A program made the position numbers and the translations under genes. The notes beneath the pieces were generated by a model. That model made no database searches, had not been told where the DNA came from, and worked only from the letters and a program-made list of their open reading frames with translations. 36,417 nucleotides of DNA from contig CACYDB010000008.1 in assembly GCA_902773035.1 (NCBI GenBank), positions 1 through 36,417 on the forward strand. The letters run 5' to 3'. This DNA comes from an uncultured Ruminococcus sp. (GTDB lineage Bacteria > Bacillota > Clostridia > Oscillospirales > Acutalibacteraceae). Positions 7,921 to 14,108 of the stretch are shown here, piece by piece; within the stretch, counting starts at the first letter, position 1, and each line of letters starts with the position of its first letter.

Positions 7921-8765
7921 AACCTCCGCGCGATATTTACAAAGTCGTCCATAGTAAGCTTCTCAGCGCGAGCCCGCGGATCAACTCCGCTATCTAATAA
8001 TAACCCATTTACGACCTGTTTTTCAAGTCCTAATGATGAACTTATTGAATTTAATACGGTTTTTCTTCTCTGAGCGAACGACGCCTTTACAACCGTAAAG
8101 AATTTTTTATCGTCGTCGAGGCTGTAGGGAGATTCGGAATAGACCTCCAGCCTGATAACCGCTGAGTCAACCTTCGGCGCGGGCATAAACGATCCCGCGC
8201 TGACGTTAAACAGGAGCTCGGGCTTGCTGTAAAAGTTCACAGCCGCCGTTACCGCTCCGCCCTCACGAGTGCCGACCTCAGCGCAGATACGCTGAGCCGC
8301 CTCCTTCTGAACCATAACGGTGATAGCCTTGATCCTCAGCCTGTCCTCGAGCAGCTTCATAATCACGGGAGAGGTGATGTAATACGGCAGATTGGCGCAT
8401 ACAACAACATCCATTCCCGTAAACTCCTCCTCGATCAGACGGTTGAGGTCGAGGTTCATAACGTCGTCGTTGATAATTGTGAGGTTATCGTATTCGCCGA
8501 GCGTTTCGTCAAGCACGGGCAAAAGCCGCTTGTCGATCTCGATCGACACTACTCTGTCGGCGCGCTCGCACAGCTCCTGAGTCAGAACTCCGATCCCGGC
8601 GCCGATTTCGATAACGCCTACGCCCTCTCCCGCGCCGCTGAGCTCAGCCATACGCGGACATACAGAGGGATTGATCAGAAAGTTCTGTCCCAGTCCCTTT
8701 GAAAAGCTGAAGCCGTGACGACCGAGAATTTCTTTAATTGTACCGATGTCAGACAGTCTTTTCAC
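7917..8765 (-). CDS. rsmA: 16S rRNA dimethyladenosine transferase RsmA/KsgA
   Basis: Dimethylates two adjacent adenosines near the 3' end of 16S rRNA (A1518 and A1519 in E. coli numbering) late in 30S assembly, using S-adenosylmethionine. 282 residues, family-typical. The N-terminal cue SFSKGLGQNFLINPSVC, SAM motif I IEIGAGIGVLTQEL (about 52-65) and catalytic motif NLPYYITSPV (about 124-133) are all visible. The C-terminal small domain holds FAQRRKTVLNSI. The start is GTG at 8763-8765, overlapping the rsmF stop (GTGA), so translation is coupled. Confidence 0.95.
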   Translation of the reverse strand: MKRLSDIGTIKEILGRHGFSFSKGLGQNFLINPSVCPRMAELSGAGEGVGVIEIGAGIGVLTQELCERADRVVSIEIDKRLLPVLDETLGEYDNLTIINDDVMNLDLNRLIEEEFTGMDVVVCANLPYYITSPVIMKLLEDRLRIKAITVMVQKEAAQRICAEVGTREGGAVTAAVNFYSKPELLFNVSAGSFMPAPKVDSAVIRLEVYSESPYSLDDDKKFFTVVKASFAQRRKTVLNSISSSLGLEKQVVNGLLLDSGVDPRARAEKLTMDDFVNIARRL

Positions 8766-10075
8766 AGCGTTCTCAGTCCTTTCGGGTATTTATTCTTAAG
8801 CCTGCCTCCCGAGGCTTTTCCAAAGCCCGTCACGATCCCGTTTACGCTCACGGCGCAAAAGCCTTTTTCATCGTTCACGGAGATTTCCTCGCCTCTCAGG
8901 AAGCTTTTGATCTCGCCGCTGTTCACGTCAAAGTCAACGCATCTTTTACATTCGTCGGGCTTTGCCGCCATAAAAGCGCAGTGACAGGGCTCAATTCTGT
9001 TTTTCTTTATCTCTCCGAGCAGAATTCCCGCGCGAAGCGTGTTGATTCCGCTCATATCGGGCATATTGTCAGGCTGAATATATATCTTATCGCCCTTGAC
9101 CGCTATATTCTCTCCAAACGGTCTGTTTGAAAAATTTTCATCATAAAAACCTAAAACGGCGCTGTCGATTTTCCCGAAGCTTTTCCGCGTACACGGAACT
9201 GACGCGTTAGGGGAATTTCTGCGCAGCTTCGCAGCAAAATGTCCCTCGCCCCTGTCCATCGGGAAGATCCTGCGGGCGTAATCCATCGTCGGTCTGCCGA
9301 AGCTTACGCCGCTGTCAACAAGCTCAAAGTCGGGATTCTCCTCGAGAAAGCTCGTAATCACTCCCTCGTTTTCCTCACGCGAGAACGTGCAGGTCGAGTA
9401 CACAAGCTCGCCGCCCTCTCTGAGAGCTGACTTGGCGGAATTTAAAATCCGCAGCTGACGGACAGCGCAGCTCCTTACATGCTCAACGCTCCACTCGCGC
9501 TCAGCGTCATTCTTGCGGAACATACCCTCGCCGCTGCACGGCGCGTCAACAAGCACCTTGTCAAAGAAACCCGTGAGCCTGTCGCAGAGAACGTCGGGAT
9601 GAGCGTTCGTAACGACAGCGTTGCGTACTCCCATCCGTTCAATATTCGATAAAAGAATTAAAGACCTGTTCCTGACAATCTCGTTGCACACAAGCAGTCC
9701 CTCGCCGTCAAGAGACGCGGCAATCTGAGTGCTTTTACCTCCGGGAGCGGCGCAGAGATCGAGAACTCTCTCCCCCTTTTTTACGCCGAGCATCGTGACC
9801 GCTGAGGTCGCCGACGGCTCCTGAACGTAAAAGGCTCCCGCGTGATGAAGCGGATTATTGCCGATTGATTCCACATCCGCCGGCAGATAAAAGCCCTGCT
9901 CGCAGAACGGCGTTCCTTCGAGCTCAAAGGGCAAAAGCTCCCTGAGCTTGTCCGCGGAGCACTTGAGAGTGTTGACCCTCAGACCGCGGAAATTATCATC
10001 GGAATTATAAAATTTTAAAAACGCGGGGAACTCATCTTTGAGGAGTTCTTCCATTCTTTGCAAAAAAACTTCCAT
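8762..10075 (-). CDS. RsmF/NOL1-type rRNA m5C methyltransferase
   Basis: RNA cytosine-C5 methyltransferase of the RsmB/RsmF/NOL1 group, probably acting on 16S rRNA. About 437 residues. Motif I VLDLCAAPGGKSTQIAASL (about 103-121), motif IV VDAPCSGEGMFRK with its cysteine, and the catalytic motif VYSTCTF with the second cysteine are present. A C-terminal extension with a PUA-like segment follows, as in Firmicutes RsmF proteins. The ATG at 10073-10075 gives MEVFLQRMEELLKDEFPAF, the expected family start. An upstream TTG at 10117 would add a hydrophobic non-family peptide. First gene of the leftward chain; no clear ribosome binding site or promoter was found. Confidence 0.88.
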   Translation of the reverse strand: MEVFLQRMEELLKDEFPAFLKFYNSDDNFRGLRVNTLKCSADKLRELLPFELEGTPFCEQGFYLPADVESIGNNPLHHAGAFYVQEPSATSAVTMLGVKKGERVLDLCAAPGGKSTQIAASLDGEGLLVCNEIVRNRSLILLSNIERMGVRNAVVTNAHPDVLCDRLTGFFDKVLVDAPCSGEGMFRKNDAEREWSVEHVRSCAVRQLRILNSAKSALREGGELVYSTCTFSREENEGVITSFLEENPDFELVDSGVSFGRPTMDYARRIFPMDRGEGHFAAKLRRNSPNASVPCTRKSFGKIDSAVLGFYDENFSNRPFGENIAVKGDKIYIQPDNMPDMSGINTLRAGILLGEIKKNRIEPCHCAFMAAKPDECKRCVDFDVNSGEIKSFLRGEEISVNDEKGFCAVSVNGIVTGFGKASGGRLKNKYPKGLRTL

Positions 10076-10135
10076 AATTGTGAATAAAACGAAAAAACAG
10101 GCAAATAATAATACCAACCAAGGAGGTGAGTTCAG

Positions 10136-10243
10136 ATGAGCAATCAGAATAAGAAGAACCCACAGAACAAGAGTAATCAGAATAAAAACCAGCAGAACTG
10201 CGGCGACAAGAATAACGAGCAGGAAAAGAAGAACGAAGAATAA
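10136..10243 (+). CDS. 35-residue Asn/Lys/Gln-rich protein
   Basis: A short ORF starts at ATG 10136 after an excellent ribosome binding site (AAGGAGGTGAG) with suitable spacing and ends at TAA 10241-10243. The product begins MSNQNKKNPQNKSNQNKNQQ and is hydrophilic, with one cysteine and an acidic tail. A strong rho-independent hairpin follows 5 nt later, so ribosome binding site, ORF and terminator form a complete gene. The composition recalls small spore-associated or disordered proteins of Firmicutes, but no family is recognised. No convincing promoter was found in the short space after the divergent rsmF start. Confidence 0.78.
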   Translation: MSNQNKKNPQNKSNQNKNQQNCGDKNNEQEKKNEE

Positions 10244-10247
10244 TTCT

Positions 10248-10292
10248 AAAGCGGAGAGTGAAGAACGAGGAGTTTTTCACTCTTCGCTTTTT
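10248..10292. terminator. Strong (probably bidirectional) terminator
   Basis: A 15-bp stem (10248-10262 with 10276-10290, one G-U pair) and a 13-nt loop, followed by a T run on the plus strand. It ends the 35-residue gene. In the other direction it lies 13 nt after the LUD gene stop, so it can serve both convergent genes. Confidence 0.9.
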
Positions 10293-10304
10293 ATGTTGAT
10301 TAAA

Positions 10305-10967
10305 TCAATAGCCGAGCTTCTCGCCTACAAAAATAACCTTGATTCTGTCGATATGGCGCTGCCAGGCCGAAATCACAAAGTTACAGCAGATCCTCGCGGG
10401 ACTGTGACAACCGTCGCACATCTCACGGTCACTGTTTTTGAGAGACACACATTCGCCTGCTTTAGCGCAGTATGTGTCGCAGTTCAGGCGTACCGTATTC
10501 GGAGGAGCCGCCTTCTGCTTAACGCGAAGCTCAGCCTCCTCGATATTCTTGACAATTTTGTTGTAGCCGCAGACGAGCACAACGCTCTTGGGACCGTAAA
10601 GGATCGCGGAAACACGATTAGAGTTGCCGTCAACGTTGTAGAGATAACCCGACTCCGTAACGGCGTTGGAGGACGCGAAGTAAACGTCAGCCTTGTAGGT
10701 CTCGCGGTAAACATCCTCAACCTCCTCGCGCGTTATACCCTCGCGCGAACGGTCGAGATAGTTGTAACGGCCGCTTTTGAGCTCATCCATCACTCCGCAC
10801 TCCTTCAAAGTCACGGAACCGCCGTTGGAAACTGTGTCGCCCTCATTAACGAGAGTCCTGATCAGCGGCAGCACATCCTCCTTCTTTTCAACAAAGAACG
10901 GCTTAATATTATTCTTACGCAGATTTTCCATTGTTTTCTCAACAATTTTCATATCTAAAACGTCCAT
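10305..10967 (-). CDS. LUD domain protein (LutC/YkgG-like)
   Basis: 220 residues of the LUD (DUF162) family, related to lactate-utilisation protein LutC, with a Rossmann-like fold of uncertain biochemical role. N-terminal KIVEKTMENLRKNNIKPFFV and the GDTVSNGGSVTLKECGVMDEL block are family-typical. DVYFASSNAVTESGYLYNVDGN and VVLVCGYNKIVKNIEEA follow. The C-terminal cysteine cluster (CDTYCAKAGEC and CDGCHSPARICC) is also usual in Clostridia homologues. ATG at 10965-10967 follows GGAAG. The gene stands alone with its own promoter; no LutA or LutB partners are in the window, so lactate metabolism is not supported by context. Confidence 0.85.
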   Translation of the reverse strand: MDVLDMKIVEKTMENLRKNNIKPFFVEKKEDVLPLIRTLVNEGDTVSNGGSVTLKECGVMDELKSGRYNYLDRSREGITREEVEDVYRETYKADVYFASSNAVTESGYLYNVDGNSNRVSAILYGPKSVVLVCGYNKIVKNIEEAELRVKQKAAPPNTVRLNCDTYCAKAGECVSLKNSDREMCDGCHSPARICCNFVISAWQRHIDRIKVIFVGEKLGY

Positions 10968-11005
10968 AATTGCACTTCCTTTTCAAGTGATACTTTAACT
11001 AATAC

Positions 11006-11034
11006 ATTATACTACATTCCGCTCAGTTTTTCAA
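11006..11034 (-). promoter_or_regulatory. Promoter for the LUD gene
   Basis: TTGAAA (11029-11034), 17-nt spacer and TATAAT (11006-11011) on the minus strand. The -35 overlaps the stop codon of the upstream amidase gene. Confidence 0.7.
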
Positions 11035-11573
11035 GGCTCTGCAAAGGGAACTCCGAGGGTATCCGCGACGGATTTTGAAAGATTACGCGCGATATTCCTT
11101 ATATTATCGCGGATAAAGCGCGCGTCGTCAAGATTATCGTGGTACGCGACCTCAATCAGCGCCGACGGAGCTCTTGTAAGTCTGAGCTCTCCGAGCGACG
11201 TCGTCGGGATAGTCCTCACGCGCTCGGGAATGGGATAAAGCTCCGAGAAATTCGTCGCCAGAGTCTCCGCGAAATCCTGTCCCTTCTCGCTCGTAGGGTA
11301 ATAATAGACCTCCACTCCCCTGTTCATTCCTGCGCTGTTCTCACCCGAGGCGTTCGAGTGGATCGCGAGGTGCAAATCATAATTGCCCTGATTGCTCTGA
11401 TTGATCGCCTGCCGCAGCGACATCTCGGGACTGTTGCGCGTAAAGCTGATACCGCTCGCGTTCAGATACGGCTCCATAGCGTCGGCAATCAGGTTCATAT
11501 AATACTCCTCGTTGCCGCCGTCCACATAAGGATTCCACTCCTGCAAAGACGGCGAAAGATAAATATTCGGCAT
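11031..11573 (-). CDS. N-acetylmuramoyl-L-alanine amidase (Amidase_3 fold), altered first metal ligand
   Basis: 180 residues of the Amidase_3 family, zinc enzymes that cut the amide bond between muramic acid and the stem peptide. Visible landmarks: the Glu of GGNEEYYMNLIADAM (about residues 19-33), the SFTRNSPEMSLRQAINQSN segment, the zinc-ligand His in LHLAIHSNAS, and the catalytic Glu in SALIEVAYHDN near residue 140. The usual DPGHGG at the N-terminus is replaced by LSPSLQEWNPY, so the first zinc-ligand His is absent. No signal peptide is present, so export would need another route or mother-cell/lysis release. ATG follows AAAGGATG. A sigma-E-like promoter lies upstream. Confidence 0.85.
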   Translation of the reverse strand: MPNIYLSPSLQEWNPYVDGGNEEYYMNLIADAMEPYLNASGISFTRNSPEMSLRQAINQSNQGNYDLHLAIHSNASGENSAGMNRGVEVYYYPTSEKGQDFAETLATNFSELYPIPERVRTIPTTSLGELRLTRAPSALIEVAYHDNLDDARFIRDNIRNIARNLSKSVADTLGVPFAEP

Positions 11574-11600
11574 AGAATCATCCTTTCATATTTTTGCTTA

Positions 11601-11630
11601 AATATATGAAGGGATGATTGCCTTTATTCA
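11601..11630 (-). promoter_or_regulatory. Possible sporulation (sigma-E-like) promoter for the amidase
   Basis: On the minus strand GAATA (11625-11629) is followed, 16 nt on, by CATATATT (11601-11608). This matches the ATA-N16-CATANANT pattern described for B. subtilis sigma-E. No good sigma-A promoter is seen here. The inference would suit a spore-cortex amidase such as CwlD. Confidence 0.4.
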
Positions 11631-11717
11631 AAATTAGAAAAAAGTTCACAAATTACGCAAATAGTCGAACGAAATAAAAAAACTGCGGTTAGCCTAGTAA
11701 AACTATACAAAAATCTA

Positions 11718-11746
11718 TTTACAAATATTCTTTTTGATGTTATAAT
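11718..11746 (+). promoter_or_regulatory. Promoter for the rubrerythrin gene
   Basis: TTTACA (11718-11723), 17-nt spacer and TATAAT (11741-11746), about 30 nt before the start codon. No convincing PerR box was found. Confidence 0.8.
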
Positions 11747-11775
11747 AGTGCAAACACTGAAAGGAGTGCATTATT

Positions 11776-12318
11776 ATGAAAAAATTTGTTTGTTCCGTAT
11801 GCGGATATGTTCACGAGGGAGACGCTCCTCCGGAGCAGTGCCCTATCTGTAAGGCGCCCGCGTCAAAATTCAACGAGGTCAAGGCTGACGCCGATTACGC
11901 TACAATGCACGTTGTAGGCGAGGCACAGGGCGTAAGCGAGGATATCATCAAGGATTTACGCGACAACTTCACAGGCGAGTGCACCGAGGTCGGAATGTAT
12001 CTGGCTATGGCGAGAGTCGCTGACAGAGAGGGTTATCCCGAGATTGCCGCGGCATTCGAGAAATACGGACTTGAGGAAGCTGTTCACGCGGCTAAATTCG
12101 CGGAGCTTCTCGGCGAAGTAATCACAGACTCAACAGAGAAGAACCTCAAAATGCGCGCTGACGCTGAGGCAGGCGCCTGCGAGGGCAAGTTTGATCTCGC
12201 TAAGAGAGCCAAGGCTCAGAACCTCGACGCTATCCACGACACAGTTCACGAGATGGCTAAGGACGAGGCAAGACACGGCGCAGGTTTCGCAGGACTTCTT
12301 AAGAGATATTTCGGCTAA
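11776..12318 (+). CDS. Reverse-type rubrerythrin
   Basis: Non-haem iron peroxidase that detoxifies hydrogen peroxide in anaerobes, taking electrons from NAD(P)H-rubredoxin reductases. 180 residues. The rubredoxin-like centre is at the N-terminus (FVCSVCGY and CPICKAP, about residues 4-27). The di-iron four-helix domain follows, with the iron-ligand Glu/His pattern in GECTEVGMYLAMARVADREG, GLEEAVHAAKFAE, EAGACEGKFD and EMAKDEARHGAGF. This N-terminal position of the FeS4 domain defines reverse rubrerythrins. ATG follows AAAGGAG. Monocistronic, with a strong promoter and terminator. Confidence 0.95.
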   Translation: MKKFVCSVCGYVHEGDAPPEQCPICKAPASKFNEVKADADYATMHVVGEAQGVSEDIIKDLRDNFTGECTEVGMYLAMARVADREGYPEIAAAFEKYGLEEAVHAAKFAELLGEVITDSTEKNLKMRADAEAGACEGKFDLAKRAKAQNLDAIHDTVHEMAKDEARHGAGFAGLLKRYFG

Positions 12319-12349
12319 TCCAAAAGCTGCATAAATACTGAATTTTCAG

Positions 12350-12379
12350 AGCAGAGTAGTTTTTCTACTCTGCTTAATT
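12350..12379 (+). terminator. Rho-independent terminator of the rubrerythrin gene
   Basis: AGCAGAGTAG (12350-12359), TTTTT loop, CTACTCTGCT (12365-12374), followed by TAATTCTT. Confidence 0.85.
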
Positions 12380-12390
12380 CTTGCCTTTCA

Positions 12391-12562
12391 GGCATACCAA
12401 AAGTGTACACATATTTTTATTATTCTAAACAAAAGAATCAGGTAAAAGCTTGATCGGTTAAGTCCTTTAAACTATAGGCTTATTTTTCAGCAGCATAATA
12501 AATGCGCAGTAGTCGCTAAACTACCACGCATTAAAACATTTATCACTCTTTTGGGGCACGCC
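12391..12562. repeat. Imperfect inverted-repeat-flanked non-coding segment (possible MITE remnant)
   Basis: The left end reads GGCATACCAAAAGTGTACAC. The reverse complement of the right end (12537-12562) begins GGCGTGCCCCAAAAGAGTG. The segment in between is AT-rich and non-coding, and includes a hairpin at 12501-12532. No transposase or clear target duplication is seen. The similarity is imperfect, so this is tentative. Confidence 0.3.
12501..12532. terminator. Hairpin downstream of the AT-rich lipoprotein gene
   Basis: AATGCG and GTAGT pair with ACTAC and CGCATT, with a symmetrical CA/CA internal loop and a 6-nt loop. On the minus strand it is followed by TTATTATG, so it may end the lipoprotein transcript. 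Another 8-bp stem (CTCTTTTG/CAAAAGAG, 12546-12577) lies between it and the gene. Confidence 0.4.
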
Positions 12563-12594
12563 AGATTATCAAAAGAGGTTACATTTTTGTGTTA

Positions 12595-13422
12595 TTATAT
12601 ACTGTCATCTACACTTTCAAAAGTAAGTTTATAGCTTTCGTTTGGGTCTAAATCGCTGAAAGAAACATCAATATATTCTGACTCTCCATTCTTAATATAA
12701 TCACCATACTCATCCTCTGATGAAACTTTAACACCGTTTGAGTCTTTTAAAATACACTTAATCATAAAGCTGTCAGAATTACTCTCTAAATTGTTTTTAA
12801 TCATTTTCACTGTAACTTTAGCATCAACTGTAGAATAATCACCAATTATTTCGGTCTTAAACGAAACATCTGTAATACTAATTTTAGTTTCTTTATTGTC
12901 GAAATCATAATAACTAACCGTTTTAGGAAGCTTTGGCTTTTTTATTTCGATATTTTTAGTCGGCAATCCAAAAACATTGATTTTTTGAGTCTCAAAAACA
13001 GCTTGTTCATCAGCCGCGCTTACTGTTAGCTCAACTATTCCTTCGTCATTAGCAGCTGGAGCTATTTCGTCTGCGTTAATATATATTCCGCATAAATAGC
13101 GTGTTCCTTTCCACATCTTACTTGTATAATCGCTAAAATCATTTTTTGTAAAGTCTATTGATTTATTATATAATTTGTTCTTTGTCTTATCTTTCACTAA
13201 GACTTTTGCAACACCATTGGACGATACATACTTCTTGTTCTTATCTTTTAATCCAAAGGAGATCAAAAGCTGATTATCTGTTTCATTGAATTGAGCGTCA
13301 CAATCTGATAAGTATTCAGGGATAACAATTTGTTTTTTACTCTCCTGATTTACAACCTTTGAACATGAAGACATCAAAACTATCATGGCAATACACAGAA
13401 CTGAAATAACCACTTTTTTCAT
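12595..13422 (-). CDS. Putative lipoprotein of unknown function, AT-rich
   Basis: 275 residues. The N-terminus MKKVVISVLCIAMIVLMSSC is a lipoprotein signal with the lipobox cysteine at residue 20, so the mature protein should be anchored to the outer face of the membrane. The rest is mainly beta-type sequence in two similar-looking parts (about 35-150 and 160-275), each with hydrophobic/charged strands such as VTVKMIKNNLESNSDSFMIK. This would fit Ig-like sandwich folds, but no family is recognised. Codon use is much richer in A/T than in the neighbours, suggesting recent acquisition. ATG follows AAAGGA; it has its own consensus promoter. Confidence 0.8.
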   Translation of the reverse strand: MKKVVISVLCIAMIVLMSSCSKVVNQESKKQIVIPEYLSDCDAQFNETDNQLLISFGLKDKNKKYVSSNGVAKVLVKDKTKNKLYNKSIDFTKNDFSDYTSKMWKGTRYLCGIYINADEIAPAANDEGIVELTVSAADEQAVFETQKINVFGLPTKNIEIKKPKLPKTVSYYDFDNKETKISITDVSFKTEIIGDYSTVDAKVTVKMIKNNLESNSDSFMIKCILKDSNGVKVSSEDEYGDYIKNGESEYIDVSFSDLDPNESYKLTFESVDDSI

Positions 13423-13452
13423 AATCTTTTTCCTTTCTGATAATCTACTTTT

Positions 13453-13481
13453 ATTATATAAAATACAATTAAATATGTCAA
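13453..13481 (-). promoter_or_regulatory. Consensus sigma-A promoter for the AT-rich lipoprotein
   Basis: TTGACA (13476-13481), 17-nt spacer, TATAAT (13453-13458) on the minus strand; perfect hexamers. Confidence 0.88.
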
Positions 13482-13638
13482 TGCTTAGCAGATGTCATAC
13501 TAATAATACAAAACCACTTGTTTGCTTCGCAATAATACAGATAAACTCACCTTATAACAATATGATTTTTTTGATTCCATAAAAAAGGGTTTTTATTTAA
13601 ATGACAAAAGCAATCAATTGATAATTATGAAAAAAAGA

Positions 13639-13667
13639 TTGACAAACAGACGATAGTTTGATATAAT
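13639..13667 (+). promoter_or_regulatory. Consensus promoter for tRNA-Gly
   Basis: TTGACA (13639-13644), 17-nt spacer, TATAAT (13662-13667), 18 nt before the tRNA 5' end. Confidence 0.9.
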
Positions 13668-13684
13668 AACAATGTTGTAAATAT

Positions 13685-13758
13685 GCGGATGTAGTTTAGT
13701 GGTAGAACTTCAGCCTTCCAAGCTGATCGTGTGGGTTCGATTCCCATCATCCGCTCCA
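13685..13758 (+). tRNA. tRNA-Gly (anticodon TCC), CCA encoded
   Basis: Complete cloverleaf: acceptor GCGGATG pairs with CATCCGC, D arm GTTTAGTGGTAGAAC, anticodon stem TCAGC/GCTGA around CTTCCAA with anticodon TCC, and T arm TGGGTTCGATTCCCA. The 3' CCA (13756-13758) is encoded. It is a single tRNA with a consensus promoter before it and a strong terminator directly after it. Confidence 0.97.
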
Positions 13759-13765
13759 GAACGCA

Positions 13766-13789
13766 GGCACCCATTTGGGTGCCTTTTTT
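13766..13789 (+). terminator. Rho-independent terminator of tRNA-Gly
   Basis: GGCACCC (13766-13772), ATTT loop, GGGTGCC (13777-13783) and six T. An outer inverted repeat (CCAGAACGCA with TGCGTTCTGG) surrounds it because the sequence beyond is an inverted copy of the tRNA 3' end. Confidence 0.92.
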
Positions 13790-13970
13790 GCGTTCTGGAG
13801 CGGATGAAACGGGAATCGAAAGGGCGTTAAGAAAATGTCCCTGCGGGACATTTTTAGCCCGTAGCGCTGATGAACTATTCCACACAACACGCCCCATCAG
13901 GCGAGATGAACTTCCCCATTCAGCCAAAGCACATCATCCGCGAAAAAGATAATGGGAATAGAAAGGGCGC
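13789..13970. repeat. tRNA-adjacent repeat element with tRNA-acceptor-like ends
   Basis: Positions 13789-13820 are an inverted copy of the tRNA-Gly 3' end and following bases (13736-13765), differing by a small insertion. At 13934-13941 TCATCCGC mirrors GCGGATGA at 13800-13807. Read on the minus strand, the segment thus begins like the tRNA acceptor (GCGGATGA) and ends TCATCCGCTCCA. Inside lies a perfect hairpin, AAAATGTCCC/GGGACATTTT (13832-13854). The block GGGAATCGAAAGGGCG (13811-13826) recurs as GGGAATAGAAAGGGCG (13954-13969). No real gene is present; this also fills most of the 350-nt gap before 14109. Confidence 0.6.
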
Positions 13971-14042
13971 TTTTACATAAACGTTTCCGCATAAATATTA
14001 CTAAAATTTAAACTAATCTTACAGTATTGTTGTGCAAAAAAC

Positions 14043-14072
14043 TTGCATTTTCGTGACTATTTATGGTATAAT
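14043..14072 (+). promoter_or_regulatory. Promoter for the LRR lipoprotein
   Basis: TTGCAT (14043-14048), 18-nt spacer, TATAAT (14067-14072). Confidence 0.65.
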
Positions 14073-14108
14073 TATATAAATATAATTTGAAACCGAGGTG
14101 TTTTAAAA

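Noticed and set aside
10293..10958. 221-residue plus-strand ORF antisense to the LUD gene
   Set aside because: Shadow of the LUD gene; starts inside the terminator and has no RBS.
11718..11760. PerR operator at the rubrerythrin promoter
   Set aside because: Only a TTATAAT half-like match overlapping the -10; no full palindrome.
13736..13820. Duplicated tRNA 3' end as an integration (att) site
   Set aside because: The copy is inverted and no integrase or island genes lie nearby, so a standard attL/attR pair is not supported.
13625..13927. 100-residue minus-strand ORF across tRNA-Gly and the adjacent repeat
   Set aside because: It is a translation of tRNA and repeat sequence (GIEPTRSAWKAEVLPLNY is the antisense of the tRNA), with no RBS; a well-known annotation artefact.
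13731..13952. 73-residue plus-strand ORF over the same repeat
   Set aside because: Overlaps the tRNA 3' end and terminator; no RBS, no protein features.
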